DNA of 64,000 nucleotides. Source: CAVSVP01 sp963731125. GTDB taxonomy: Bacteria > Pseudomonadota > Gammaproteobacteria > Competibacterales > Competibacteraceae. Position numbers and translations under genes: made by a program. The notes beneath the pieces were generated by a model. The model saw nothing but the letters and a program-made list of their open reading frames with translations, was not told the DNA's origin and ran no database searches. The DNA lies in contig CAVSVP010000008.1 in assembly GCA_963731125.1 (NCBI GenBank), forward strand, positions 751,071 to 815,070. The letters run 5' to 3'. Below, in pieces: positions 42,456 to 51,256 of the stretch. Position 1 is the stretch's first letter. Every line of letters begins with the position of its first letter.

Positions 42456-43826
42456 ATGACCCGGGAACTCCAGCAGGGGGGTAATATTCCCCTACCCGAC
42501 GTACCCGAGATCGTCATCGGCATCGGCTGGGAACCGGAAAAGCCCGGAGACCAGGACGTCGACCCCAGTGCCTTCCTGCTGGGACAGAATACCCGGGTGA
42601 GCGACGATCAGGACTTCGTCTTCTACAACAATCCCCGCTCCTTCTGCGCCTCGGTGCAAATGGCGCAGGGCAGCGCTCCGGACCGCCGGCAGTTTCGCAT
42701 CCGGCTCAATAGCGTACCGGCCCGGGTGGAGAGGATCGCCGTCTGCCTGACCCTGTTCGGCGGCGGCTCCCTGGCGAAGGCCCAACACCTCCATATCCGG
42801 GTTCTGGACGATCGGGACGTGGAGCAAGTGACGTTCCGACCCTCCACTCGGCACATGGTGGAAACGGCGCTGATCCTCGGCGAGGTTTATCGACGCAACA
42901 AGCAATGGAAATTTCGCGCCATAGGCCAGGGCTTTGCAGGGGGCCTCGACCCGTTGGCCCGGCACTTCGGCGTGGAGGTGGAGGACGATACCGCCGGACA
43001 GCCGGCCCCCGCGAGTCCTACTCCTCCGCCGCCATCGTCGCCACCCACCGCCACGACACCCCCTTCTGGCGACGGTGTGCTGTCTATCGCCAAGGCGCCG
43101 GCCACCGGGGCCCTGCCCACCGGCAGCCAACCGGCACAATCCCGGGTGGCGAGCCTGAGCTACGAGATCCTCTACCGGGGGGCCTATGCGCTGGCCCGGG
43201 TGGATCTGCCCCAGGGGCGGCGGTTGCGCGCCCAGTCCGATGCCATGGTGGCCATGAGTCCCACGGTGGATGTGGCGGGCAAGATGGAAGGAGGACTGCT
43301 GGGAGGGCTCGGGCGGCTGGTCAGCGGCGAGAGTTTGTTTCTTCAGACCCTCTCGGCCACCCGGGGGGCGGGATCGGTCTACTTCGCTCCTGCCTCCCCC
43401 GGCGATATCGCCGCCGTGGAAATCGATGGAGAGGGCTTGATCATCCAGCGGGATGGCTTTCTGGCCTGTAGCGAGGGGGTCCAGGTCAATACTCAGGTGC
43501 AGAACATCGCCAAGGGGCTGTTCAGCGGCGAAGGATTTTTTATCCTCAAGGCAGAGGGCCGCGGGCTGGTGTTCTTAGAGTCCTACGGGGCGATCCATCA
43601 GATGGAGCTGCAACCCGGCGCACAGAAGATCGTCGATAACGGCCATTTGGTGGCGTGGTCCCGCTCCATGGACTATCGGCTGGAAGCGGCTAGTGTCGGA
43701 ATCGTCGCCGCCCTAACCTCCGGGGAGAACATCGTCTGTCGTTTTACCGGGCCGGGCAAACTGCTCCTTCAGACTCGTCAGCCCCGTCGATTCGGGCTGT
43801 GGATTAGTCGCTTACTGCCCGGTTAG
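42456..43826 (+). CDS. TerD domain-AIM24 domain fusion protein
   Basis: About 456 residues from ATG 42456 (GGAG 9 bases before). Residues 10-180 are a TerD domain: VIGIGWEPEKPGDQDVDPSAFLLG, DDQDFVFYNNPRSF, VETALILGEVYRRNKQWKFRAIGQGFAGGL. The loop that in TerD proteins reads GDN-x-TG-x-GxGDDE and binds calcium is replaced by AQGSAPDRRQF, so calcium binding is probably reduced. A Pro/Ser/Thr linker (about 190-225) leads to a full AIM24 domain (about 230-455) similar to the upstream protein. TerD proteins are linked to tellurite and envelope stress. The fusion argues that TerD and AIM24 act together. Confidence 0.92.
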   Translation: MTRELQQGGNIPLPDVPEIVIGIGWEPEKPGDQDVDPSAFLLGQNTRVSDDQDFVFYNNPRSFCASVQMAQGSAPDRRQFRIRLNSVPARVERIAVCLTLFGGGSLAKAQHLHIRVLDDRDVEQVTFRPSTRHMVETALILGEVYRRNKQWKFRAIGQGFAGGLDPLARHFGVEVEDDTAGQPAPASPTPPPPSSPPTATTPPSGDGVLSIAKAPATGALPTGSQPAQSRVASLSYEILYRGAYALARVDLPQGRRLRAQSDAMVAMSPTVDVAGKMEGGLLGGLGRLVSGESLFLQTLSATRGAGSVYFAPASPGDIAAVEIDGEGLIIQRDGFLACSEGVQVNTQVQNIAKGLFSGEGFFILKAEGRGLVFLESYGAIHQMELQPGAQKIVDNGHLVAWSRSMDYRLEAASVGIVAALTSGENIVCRFTGPGKLLLQTRQPRRFGLWISRLLPG

Positions 43827-43936
43827 GGCAGGCGGCGGTGCTCAGGAAGCTTTAAAATAAGCATGCAAAATCTCTCGGAATTATCGAAGTGAGCGCTATG
43901 CTTAAGGAGGCAGTCATTGCTTTGTGGAGATTCGTG

Positions 43937-44149
43937 ATGAAAAAAACATTACCCATCCTTGGCCTGATTTTGAGCAGCAGCCTAGTGCTCGCGGCTGACC
44001 AGCCGACTTTTGCGGAACTCGACACTAACCAGGATGGTTATATCAGCTCTACCGAAGCCGAAGCGCATCCTCCGCTCAAAGAATACATGACGCAAACAGA
44101 GAAAGAACAAATCAGCGATCCGGAATTTCATGAGTGGTTAGGAGATTGA
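43937..44149 (+). CDS. Exported EF-hand protein
   Basis: 70 residues from ATG 43937 (MKKTLPILGLILSSSLVLA), with GGAGA 6 bases upstream; an upstream in-frame ATG at 43889 would spoil the signal peptide. Signal cleavage is likely after VLAA. The mature part holds one EF-hand loop, DTNQDGYISSTEAE, with Asp, Asn, Asp, Gly and a final Glu in the calcium positions. The family is common in Gram-negative periplasm and little studied. Convergent with comEC, four bases between stops. Confidence 0.72.
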   Translation: MKKTLPILGLILSSSLVLAADQPTFAELDTNQDGYISSTEAEAHPPLKEYMTQTEKEQISDPEFHEWLGD

Positions 44150-44152
44150 CCG

Positions 44153-46435
44153 TTACGGAGTATGCCAATAGCGTCGGACTTGCTGACGATAGAGCGTTGG
44201 GATGAGCGCCTGGCGCGCCGTGATGTGAAAGGTAATACAGCCGTGCTGGGCGGTATCGAGCACAGTGGCACCCGTCTGGCGATAGTACAGGGTGGTCTCA
44301 GCCGTCGGATAGCGGCTGTCCGAGCCGGTGGAAAACAACACGTAGCGGGGATTGACGTTGGTAAGAAAGCTTGGTAACTCCTCTTTACGGGTACCATGAT
44401 GCGGCGCTACCAGCACTGAAGCTGCCAGTGCGTTGCCATACCGCTTCACCAAGACGGCCTGCGCCGCAGATTCGCTGTCGCCCGGCAATAGTACGCGCCC
44501 CGTCTTGCCCTCCACCAAGAGAACACAGGAGGCATTATCGCCTGAGAATTCCCCCGCGCCGGAAGGATGCAGCAGGCGAAAGCGCACGCCATCCCAACTC
44601 CACCCTTGGCCTTCCCGACAAGGCTGAGCGCCTGCGACAGGTACCGCTACGAGCGAGGACGTCAACACCTGTCCGACCTCCAGCTGTTCCAGTAAAGAAC
44701 GCGTACCGCCCAGATGCGCATTATCGGCATGGCTGAGAATCAAAGTATCAACTCTCGTCACCCTCTGCTGCAGCAAAAACGGCAACACGGCGCTGCGTCC
44801 CGCGTCGAAGCCAACGCTCCAGCGCGGGCCCGTGTCATAGACCAGGGTATGGGTAGCGGTACGCACAACCGCTGCTAAACCGGGCCCTACATCGAGCAAA
44901 CTAAACCACACCTCACCCGGTGCGGGTGCGGCTTTGGGGAAATACAACAAGGGCAGGCATAAGACACCGCCTAACCATCGCCCCGGAAGCCCCCGGGGTG
45001 CTAATAGCAAGATTAGCCCCGGCAGCGCAAAGCCCAGGCTCCAAAGCGGCGGCGCCGGCCAAGGGAACGACGCCCAGGACACGTCGCTAAGCCAGACCAG
45101 ATAACTCCATAGCCAATCCATAGCCAGTTCGGCTACCTTTAGCAGCCCCGCCTGAGCGGTCGCACTCAGCAGCCCCGCCAGCACCGCCAGTAATGTCAAG
45201 GGCACCACCGTTACGCTGACCCATGGGATAGCGATAAGGTTGGCCAGTGGTGCCAGCAGGGAAAGCTGCTGAAATAACATCAAGGTCGCGGGCAGTAACG
45301 CCAGGGCAACGATGCATTGCAGACGTACCCACTGCCCTAACGTCCGCCCCACCTGCCTGCGTCCGCTCAGGGCATAAACCAGCGCCGCCACCGCGCCGAA
45401 GGACAGCCAAAATCCTCCCGCCAGAGGCGCCGTAGAATCGGTGAGCAGTACCGCCCATAAGGCCAGCGCCAGGAGGCGGCTGGGAACGATAGGACGCTGG
45501 CTCAGCAGTGCCAGCATGGCGACGGCGACCATCAAAAAAGCGCGTTGGGTGGGCAGTGACATGCCGGCCAACAAAGTATAGCCTCCGGCACCCAGCAGGG
45601 CTCCTAAGGCAGCCGCTTTACCGGCCGGCCAGCGATAAACCAAACACGGCACCCACGCCCAGCCATAACGCACCAACCCAAACACCAAGCCCGCCATTAA
45701 CCCGATATGCAGGCCCGAGATGGCCAGCAAATGACCGGTACCGGTACGGGTAAATACCTCCCATTGCCAGGGCGGAATGGCTTGCCGGTCCCCCACCGCC
45801 AGGGCAGTCAGAATGCCCCGGTAGGGACTATCCGACAAGCGTTGTGCAAAGCGCTCCGCCACGGCTTGCCGGAAGCGCTGTAAGGGATAACGAACCGCCC
45901 TTGCCACCCGGCGTGGTGCCGGATAGATTCGTACATACCCCTGGGCGGTAATTCCCTGACGAAATAACCAGCGCTCATAGTCAAAGCCGCCGGGATTCGC
46001 CAAACCGCGTGGCCGCTTTAGACGTACCGTCAATTCCCACGGCTCACCGACGCGCAGCCCCGGGTGAGGAGCGTACCAGTTCAGACGTAACTTTCCTGAA
46101 AAGGGCACTTCTCTGGCTCCGTGCTGGAGAACATCCACCTTAAGTTGAAAACGGACACGGCGGTGGGTAATCTCGGGCAGAGAAACGATCCAGCCCGTTA
46201 CACGGAGATCGACAGATTCCAGCTCGGCGGGCAAGAGGTCTTTCTGCGCCGGCGAGATCCACAGCAGCCCCCAGCAGAAACCCGCCAGACACCAGGCCGG
46301 CAAGCGCAATAGAGGAAAGCGCCAGATGACCCACAGTATCCCCACCAGACTGCAACCCCACCAGCGCTCGGGCAGGTCGGCCAGGCTATGAAACACCAAC
46401 AGGCCGGCGAGAAACGCAATGACACCTAAACGCAT
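44153..46435 (-). CDS. comEC: DNA internalization competence protein ComEC/Rec2
   Basis: 760 residues. An N-terminal DUF4131-type membrane part (about 1-190) is followed by the Competence domain (YRGILTALAVGDRQAIPPWQWEVFTRTGTGHLLAISGLHIGLMAGL, the highly conserved ISGLHIG) and about eight more membrane helices. The C-terminal metallo-beta-lactamase fold starts near 500 (SLLDVGPGLAAVVRTATHTLVYDTGP). In the metal motif the family reads SH-x-D-x-DH-x-GG; here it is LSHADNAHLGG, so the second Asp is Ala. The channel moves single-stranded DNA across the inner membrane in natural transformation. With so much mobile DNA nearby, active uptake is plausible but not shown. Confidence 0.94.
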   Translation of the reverse strand: MRLGVIAFLAGLLVFHSLADLPERWWGCSLVGILWVIWRFPLLRLPAWCLAGFCWGLLWISPAQKDLLPAELESVDLRVTGWIVSLPEITHRRVRFQLKVDVLQHGAREVPFSGKLRLNWYAPHPGLRVGEPWELTVRLKRPRGLANPGGFDYERWLFRQGITAQGYVRIYPAPRRVARAVRYPLQRFRQAVAERFAQRLSDSPYRGILTALAVGDRQAIPPWQWEVFTRTGTGHLLAISGLHIGLMAGLVFGLVRYGWAWVPCLVYRWPAGKAAALGALLGAGGYTLLAGMSLPTQRAFLMVAVAMLALLSQRPIVPSRLLALALWAVLLTDSTAPLAGGFWLSFGAVAALVYALSGRRQVGRTLGQWVRLQCIVALALLPATLMLFQQLSLLAPLANLIAIPWVSVTVVPLTLLAVLAGLLSATAQAGLLKVAELAMDWLWSYLVWLSDVSWASFPWPAPPLWSLGFALPGLILLLAPRGLPGRWLGGVLCLPLLYFPKAAPAPGEVWFSLLDVGPGLAAVVRTATHTLVYDTGPRWSVGFDAGRSAVLPFLLQQRVTRVDTLILSHADNAHLGGTRSLLEQLEVGQVLTSSLVAVPVAGAQPCREGQGWSWDGVRFRLLHPSGAGEFSGDNASCVLLVEGKTGRVLLPGDSESAAQAVLVKRYGNALAASVLVAPHHGTRKEELPSFLTNVNPRYVLFSTGSDSRYPTAETTLYYRQTGATVLDTAQHGCITFHITARQALIPTLYRQQVRRYWHTP

Positions 46436-46530
46436 ATCTGTTGCGTGTCACAATAACTGTGAATAATGGCTTCCATAACCCAATATTGTCCTTTACTTCA
46501 CAACACGCAGATAACACTTACAGACACCTT

Positions 46531-47052
46531 ATGGCCAGGCGATTTCTTAAACGCTACCTGCCGAATCACCAAAGCATTCGCGAGCACAGGCATTTGCGGT
46601 TCTTGGGCAAGCGGCTGCACGATCCTAATCTGTGGCATCTTAACCGCCGCTCCGTTGCCGGGGCCATGGGCGTAGGAGTGGTTGTCGCCTTTATTCCCCT
46701 GCCCGGTCAGGTCATCATTGCCGCATTCGCCGCCATCTGGCTACGGATCAACCTGCCCCTGACCGTTACCACAGTGTTTATCACCAATCCCTTTACCATG
46801 CCACCCGTATTTTACTTTACCTATAAGGTGGGGGTGTGGATGCTAGGAACGCCACCCCAGCCTTTCGCCTTTGAACTCTCCCTACACTGGTTATGGCATA
46901 AAGCGGGCGCTATCTGGGCGCCACTGCTGATTGGCTCGCTGACCGTCGGCGTGCTATTGGGAACAACGGTTTATGGTGTCGTGCGCCTGCTTTGGCGGCT
47001 TCAAGTCATCCGCCGCCGCCGCAAACCCAACAAATCGACGTCACGCTTCTGA
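46531..47052 (+). CDS. DUF2062 membrane protein
   Basis: 173 residues from ATG 46531 (MARRFLKRYLPNHQSIREH); an in-frame GTG at 46441 is less likely. The DUF2062 pattern is clear: LNRRSVAGAMGVGVVVAFIPLPGQVIIAAFAAIWLRINLPLTVTTVFITNPFTMPPVFYFTYKVG, with three to four membrane helices and a basic tail. Function is unknown; the family is frequent in Proteobacteria and often lies near comEC/lol genes. Divergent from comEC, convergent with lolD by two bases. Confidence 0.88.
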   Translation: MARRFLKRYLPNHQSIREHRHLRFLGKRLHDPNLWHLNRRSVAGAMGVGVVVAFIPLPGQVIIAAFAAIWLRINLPLTVTTVFITNPFTMPPVFYFTYKVGVWMLGTPPQPFAFELSLHWLWHKAGAIWAPLLIGSLTVGVLLGTTVYGVVRLLWRLQVIRRRRKPNKSTSRF

Positions 47053-47053
47053 G

Positions 47054-47794
47054 TCAAGACTTCCGCTGCAGTCCGCCATCCGCCAGACGCCAGATACCAT
47101 CGATACGAGCCGCGAGAGCCTCATCATGGGTGACAATCACAAAACTGGTATTAAGAGAGCGATTTAATTCCAGCATTAACTCGAACACTTGCTCGGCGCT
47201 ACGCCGGTCGAGGTTACCGGTGGGTTCGTCGGCCAGTACGCAGGCGGGCTCGCTGATCAGCGCCCGGGCCACCGCCGCGCGCTGGCGTTCACCGCCGGAC
47301 AGTTCGCCGGGCTTATGGGTCAGTCGTTCCGCCAAGCCGACCTTTGCCAGCAGCTCGGCGGCACGGCGCACCGCCTCCGCCGTCTTCTGTCCGCGAATCA
47401 AGAGCGGCATGGCCACGTTTTCCAAGGCGGTGAACTCCGGCAGCAAATGATGAAATTGATAAACAAACCCCAGCAACCGGTTGCGCAACCGCCCCCGCTC
47501 GGCATCCTTCATCCGGGTCAACGGATGACCGGCAACGATCACTTCACCGTCGGAGGGGGTATCCAGGCCCCCTAACAAGTGCAATAAGGTGCTCTTACCG
47601 GCGCCGGAGCTGCCCACAATAGCCACCCGTTCACCCGGCTGTATACTAAAGTTCACATCGCGCAGTACCTCCAATGTCTGATTGCCCTGCCGAAAGCATT
47701 TGCGCAACCCCCGGCACTGCAGCACCGCCGGGTTCAGTTCTGGTCCGGCATCCAAGCCCACCGGCTCCGCCACGGCGACCACTTCCTTATTCAT
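47054..47794 (-). CDS. lolD: Lipoprotein-releasing system ATP-binding protein LolD
   Basis: 246 residues from ATG 47794 (MNKEVVAVAEPVG). Walker A is GSSGAGKST, Q-loop FVYQFHHLLPEFTALENV, signature LSGGERQR, Walker B CVLADEPTGNLD and H-loop VIVTHD. The MacB/LolD-type motif EFTALENVAMPLLI is typical. It powers LolCDE release of outer-membrane lipoproteins to LolA. The start lies inside the last codons of lolC (8-base overlap), so the genes are translationally coupled; no separate lolE is present, as usual in one-permease systems. Confidence 0.95.
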   Translation of the reverse strand: MNKEVVAVAEPVGLDAGPELNPAVLQCRGLRKCFRQGNQTLEVLRDVNFSIQPGERVAIVGSSGAGKSTLLHLLGGLDTPSDGEVIVAGHPLTRMKDAERGRLRNRLLGFVYQFHHLLPEFTALENVAMPLLIRGQKTAEAVRRAAELLAKVGLAERLTHKPGELSGGERQRAAVARALISEPACVLADEPTGNLDRRSAEQVFELMLELNRSLNTSFVIVTHDEALAARIDGIWRLADGGLQRKS

Positions 47795-49037
47795 AGCGCA
47801 GCGCCTCGGCTGGTTGCGTACGCGAAGCCCGCCAGGCGGGATATAAGGTGGCCAGCATCGCCAGGCCAAAAGCGACAATGGCAATCGCCACTACATCGCT
47901 CCAGATCAACTCCGAAGGCACTTCGCTGATTAGATAAACATCCGGCGACATGAATTTGATATTAAAAAGATTTTCAATAAACGGCACGACGACGTCCAAG
48001 TTTAGAGCCAGGGAAATCCCACCGATCAGACCCAGCATGGTGCCGATGAAACCAATGGTCGTTCCCTGCACCATAAAAATTCCCATAATGCTGGCCGGCG
48101 TGGTCCCCAGGGTACGCAGAATGGCGATATCCGCCTGCTTATCGGTGACCACCATCACCAGAGTGGAAACAATATTGAAGGCGGCCACCGCCACAATCAA
48201 GGTCAGAATAATAAACATGGCGGTTTTTTCGATCTGTACGGCCCGGAAAAAATTGGCATGCTCCTGGGTCCAGTCCGACACCAAATACAGACCCTTAGGT
48301 AATTGCCCGGCGATTTCCCGGACGATGCGCGGAGCTTGGAACATATCATCGAGCTTAAGGCGCAGGCCGGTGACATTATTTTCCAGGCGAAACAGCTTGG
48401 CACCGTCCTCCAGGTGAATATAGGCCAGGCTACGGTCGTACTCGTACATCCCAGAATCGAAAATACCAACCACCGTAAAGCGCTTAAGCCGCGGGACCCG
48501 CCCGGCTGGCGTAAAGGTGGCCTGGGGTGTTACCACCGTCAACTTGGTGCCTGTCGGCACATCCAAGGCATTGGCCAGGGATTTGCCCAGAATAATTCCG
48601 AACTCACCGGGCTGCAGCGCCGCGAGCGCGCCGCTCACTATGTTATCGGCGATATCCGACACCCGACGCTCCTCTTCCGGCAGCACCCCTTGAACAATGG
48701 CTCCGCTAACCAGAGAGCCATGGATTAACATGGCTTCGCCACGGACGTAGGGGGCCCCGCCCAGCACGTGGGGATTGCGCTCTACTTGAGTCTGCACGGT
48801 TTGCCAGTCCTGAAGCTGCCCTCCCCAATCCGAAATGGTGGCATGAGCCGCCATACCCAAGATGCGCTCTCTGACCTCTTTAACCGCACCATTCATCACC
48901 GAAAGCACGGTGATTAGCGCCGTGATGCCCAGGGCGATGCCCAGCATCGAGGTCAAAGAAATAAAGGAAATAAAATGATTACGGCGTTTCGCCCGGGTAT
49001 AGCGCAGGCCGATAAAGACTTCCAAGGGTCGGAACAT
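47787..49037 (-). CDS. lolC: Lipoprotein-releasing system permease LolC/E
   Basis: 416 residues. An N-terminal membrane helix (FISFISLTSMLGIALGITALITVLSVMNGA) precedes a large periplasmic MacB-like domain (about 45-245) and a C-terminal FtsX domain with three helices (FIILTLIVAVAAFNIVSTLVMVVTDKQADIAILRTLGTTP, the conserved Lol motif). The start MFRPLEVFIGLRYTRAKRRNHF is typical. Forms the LolCDE or LolFD inner-membrane complex with the ATPase encoded next. Transcribed first in the pair. Confidence 0.95.
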   Translation of the reverse strand: MFRPLEVFIGLRYTRAKRRNHFISFISLTSMLGIALGITALITVLSVMNGAVKEVRERILGMAAHATISDWGGQLQDWQTVQTQVERNPHVLGGAPYVRGEAMLIHGSLVSGAIVQGVLPEEERRVSDIADNIVSGALAALQPGEFGIILGKSLANALDVPTGTKLTVVTPQATFTPAGRVPRLKRFTVVGIFDSGMYEYDRSLAYIHLEDGAKLFRLENNVTGLRLKLDDMFQAPRIVREIAGQLPKGLYLVSDWTQEHANFFRAVQIEKTAMFIILTLIVAVAAFNIVSTLVMVVTDKQADIAILRTLGTTPASIMGIFMVQGTTIGFIGTMLGLIGGISLALNLDVVVPFIENLFNIKFMSPDVYLISEVPSELIWSDVVAIAIVAFGLAMLATLYPAWRASRTQPAEALRYE

Positions 49038-49212
49038 GACAACTATCCATTGCTAGCAGGGAATGAAGCTTGGAACAAGCCGGGAACATGAATTATAACC
49101 CCGATAAGCACTTACCAACGACTAAAATTAACTCGACTTTGGCCAATCTCCCCCGCACGCCACCCCTTTCCTACCAGGGGAGAGGAAAATCAGTTCCGAA
49201 AGCGTCAGACTG

Positions 49213-49314
49213 TCGAGCTGAAAGTTATTTTCAAGACACGCTGTGAATACATCCCTGTAAGCTCGACTGCGGCATCCATGCCGCAGACGGTCTTGATAAC
49301 AACTTTCAGCTCGA
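49213..49314. repeat. Large imperfect hairpin with inner hairpin (dispersed-repeat-like)
   Basis: Outer arms 49213-49237 and 49290-49314 (TCGAGCTGAAAGTT...CAAGAC) pair at 23 of 25 bases. Inside, CTGCGGCAT-CC-ATGCCGCAG (49267-49286) forms a perfect second stem. It has no coding capacity. The whole stretch resembles dispersed palindromic repeats of gammaproteobacterial genomes or a structured RNA. The rest of 49038-49477 holds nothing recognised. Confidence 0.7.
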
Positions 49315-49615
49315 TATTGGGTGTCGCAATCCCTCCTTTAGAAAGATGATCTCTGCCAAAAGTTTACTATGCTTCGTCATGAGTACATGGCTTCAGCAAC
49401 AGCAGCACGTTTATGACAGCACGCTGCTGGAGACAATCCGAAACCCTTTGATGAGAATTCTGCCGGGAGCCTAAAACATGAGCAATAAGCGACGCGAGCG
49501 CGGCATTCACGAACTCTATGGGGAAGATCCTGAACGGGCCGATTGGCTGGTCTGAGGCAGAACCGTAGATCCCCTCACCCGCCGCGGTTTTCTGCAGAAA
49601 AGCGGACTCCTGGCC

Positions 49616-50794
49616 ATGAGTGCCTTGTTGGGTGCGCATATTCCGTTTGCGGACAAGTTGCCCGGCGGATTGATCCCGATAGCGCTGGCCGACAGTAACG
49701 AACCCTTCGTGATTCCCGGCAAAGTGGGTTTACGGGTACTAAACGACCGGCCCGTTAATGCGGAAACACCCGCTCATCTGCTGGACGATCCGGTCACCCC
49801 GGCCAGCCGGCTGTTTATCCGAAACAACGGGATTCCGCCCCATAACATAGACCCCGCCGCCTGGCAGCTCGCGATTGCCGGTGAATCCTGCATAAACCCC
49901 ACTACCTTTACGCTGCCGGAACTCAAAAAGCAATTCCCCCACCACACGTACCAGCTCCAGCTGGAGTGCGGGGGCAACGGCCGCAGCGGATTTAACCCCC
50001 CTGCCAAGGGCAACCAATGGACCACCGGCGCGGTAGGCTGCCCTGCATGGACGGGAATACGGCTGAAAGACGTGCTGGAGTTCTGCGGCATTAAAGAAGA
50101 TGCGGTCTATATCGGTTATTACGGTGCCGATGTTCACCTAAGCGGCGATCCCAATAAAGTCGTGATCTCCCGCGGCGTTCCCATGGCTAAGGCGCTACAG
50201 GATGAAACGCTGATCGCCTGGGCCATCAACGGGGAAGATATGCCTTTACTGAACGGCCACCCCCTGCGGCTTATCGCCGCCGGTTGGTCTGGCTCCGTAG
50301 CCGGCAAGTGGCTGACAAAGATTGTTATTCGTAACCAGGTACATGACGGCCCCAAAATGGGCGGACAATCCTATCGGGTTCCCTGCCATCCTGTCGCCCC
50401 CGGTACCGAGGTGCCCGACGAGGATATGTGCATTATTACCTCCATGCCGGTGAAGTCGTTGATCACTTTTCCCGAATCGGGGATTAGCCAGCCGTTAGGT
50501 AATACGCTGACGGTGCGCGGCAAGGCCTGGGTGGGAGACCTGGAGGTCAACGAGCTTTATGTGTCTATCGATTTCGGCGCCACTTGGCAAAAAGCCAACC
50601 TAAAACCCCCCGTCAATCGGTTGGCCTGGCAGCTTTGGGATTCGGAAATCACCTTCCCGGAGATCGGCTACTACGAAGTCTGGGCCCGGGCCGTAGACAG
50701 CAATGGCACATCCCAACCCATGGTAATCCCCGGCTGGAATCCCAGGGGCTACCTTAATAACGCTTGCCATCGCATTGCCGTCCAGGTGGTATAA
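49616..50794 (+). CDS. SoxC-like sulfite/sulfane dehydrogenase (molybdopterin), with an in-frame UGA upstream
   Basis: 392 residues from ATG 49616. Sulfite-oxidase-family molybdopterin domain: SRLFIRNNGIPPHNIDPAAWQLAIAGE, then LQLECGGNGRSGF, whose Cys binds molybdenum, TTGAVGCPAWTGIRL and GYYGADVHL. A dimerisation Ig-like domain follows (FPESGISQPLGNTLTVRGKAWVGDLEV...YEVWARAVDSNGTSQP). The likely true start is ATG 49478 (MSNKRRERGIHELYGEDPERA). There the frame meets TGA at 49553-49555, then continues GRTVDPLTRRGFLQ, a Tat signal. A TGG to TGA mutation would explain this. Without readthrough the export signal is lost, so the enzyme is probably disabled. Partner cytochrome downstream. Confidence 0.82.
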   Translation: MSALLGAHIPFADKLPGGLIPIALADSNEPFVIPGKVGLRVLNDRPVNAETPAHLLDDPVTPASRLFIRNNGIPPHNIDPAAWQLAIAGESCINPTTFTLPELKKQFPHHTYQLQLECGGNGRSGFNPPAKGNQWTTGAVGCPAWTGIRLKDVLEFCGIKEDAVYIGYYGADVHLSGDPNKVVISRGVPMAKALQDETLIAWAINGEDMPLLNGHPLRLIAAGWSGSVAGKWLTKIVIRNQVHDGPKMGGQSYRVPCHPVAPGTEVPDEDMCIITSMPVKSLITFPESGISQPLGNTLTVRGKAWVGDLEVNELYVSIDFGATWQKANLKPPVNRLAWQLWDSEITFPEIGYYEVWARAVDSNGTSQPMVIPGWNPRGYLNNACHRIAVQVV

Positions 50795-50797
50795 ATC

Positions 50798-51160
50798 ATG
50801 ACGAGTTACAGAAACGCTATACTCGGCGCCAGCTTACTGCTTTTCATAACATCCGCGTCAGCCCAGGAAATCGACGAACAGACCGGATTGGTTATCGACA
50901 CCCATTGGGAAACGGTGAAGATTCACTGTACCGTCTGTCATTCTGCCAAATTGATTACCGCCCAGCGCGGCAGCCGAGAAACTTGGCAAGAGATTATCCG
51001 CTGGATGCAGGCCACCCAGGGACTCTGGCAGTTCCCAGAGGAAACGGAGAACCATATCCTCGATTACCTGGCCAAGCATTATCCACCTGGCGACGGCTAT
51101 CGCCGTAAACCGCTCTCGCCCCTCTTGATGCCGGCGAATCCTTATGAGGGGGAGAGTTGA
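50798..51160 (+). CDS. Periplasmic c-type cytochrome, partner of the SoxC-like enzyme
   Basis: 120 residues. A signal peptide (MTSYRNAILGASLLLFITSASAQ) is followed by one haem c motif, CTVCH (about 46-50), with RGSRETWQEIIRWMQATQGLW and a final hydrophilic tail; a Met in the helix RWMQATQG may be the sixth ligand. Short monohaem cytochromes follow SorA/SoxC-like dehydrogenases as electron acceptors (SorB/SoxD-like). The start lies 3 bases after the upstream stop, so they form an operon. Complete, but its partner carries the UGA. Confidence 0.83.
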   Translation: MTSYRNAILGASLLLFITSASAQEIDEQTGLVIDTHWETVKIHCTVCHSAKLITAQRGSRETWQEIIRWMQATQGLWQFPEETENHILDYLAKHYPPGDGYRRKPLSPLLMPANPYEGES

Positions 51161-51256
51161 CGGCTGCAGCGTTTGTTCAGTAACAACATTAAACCTCCTG
51201 CCAAAATCACCCCATTACACACAAGTAAATATTCGGCCAACCCATTCTTGGAACGA

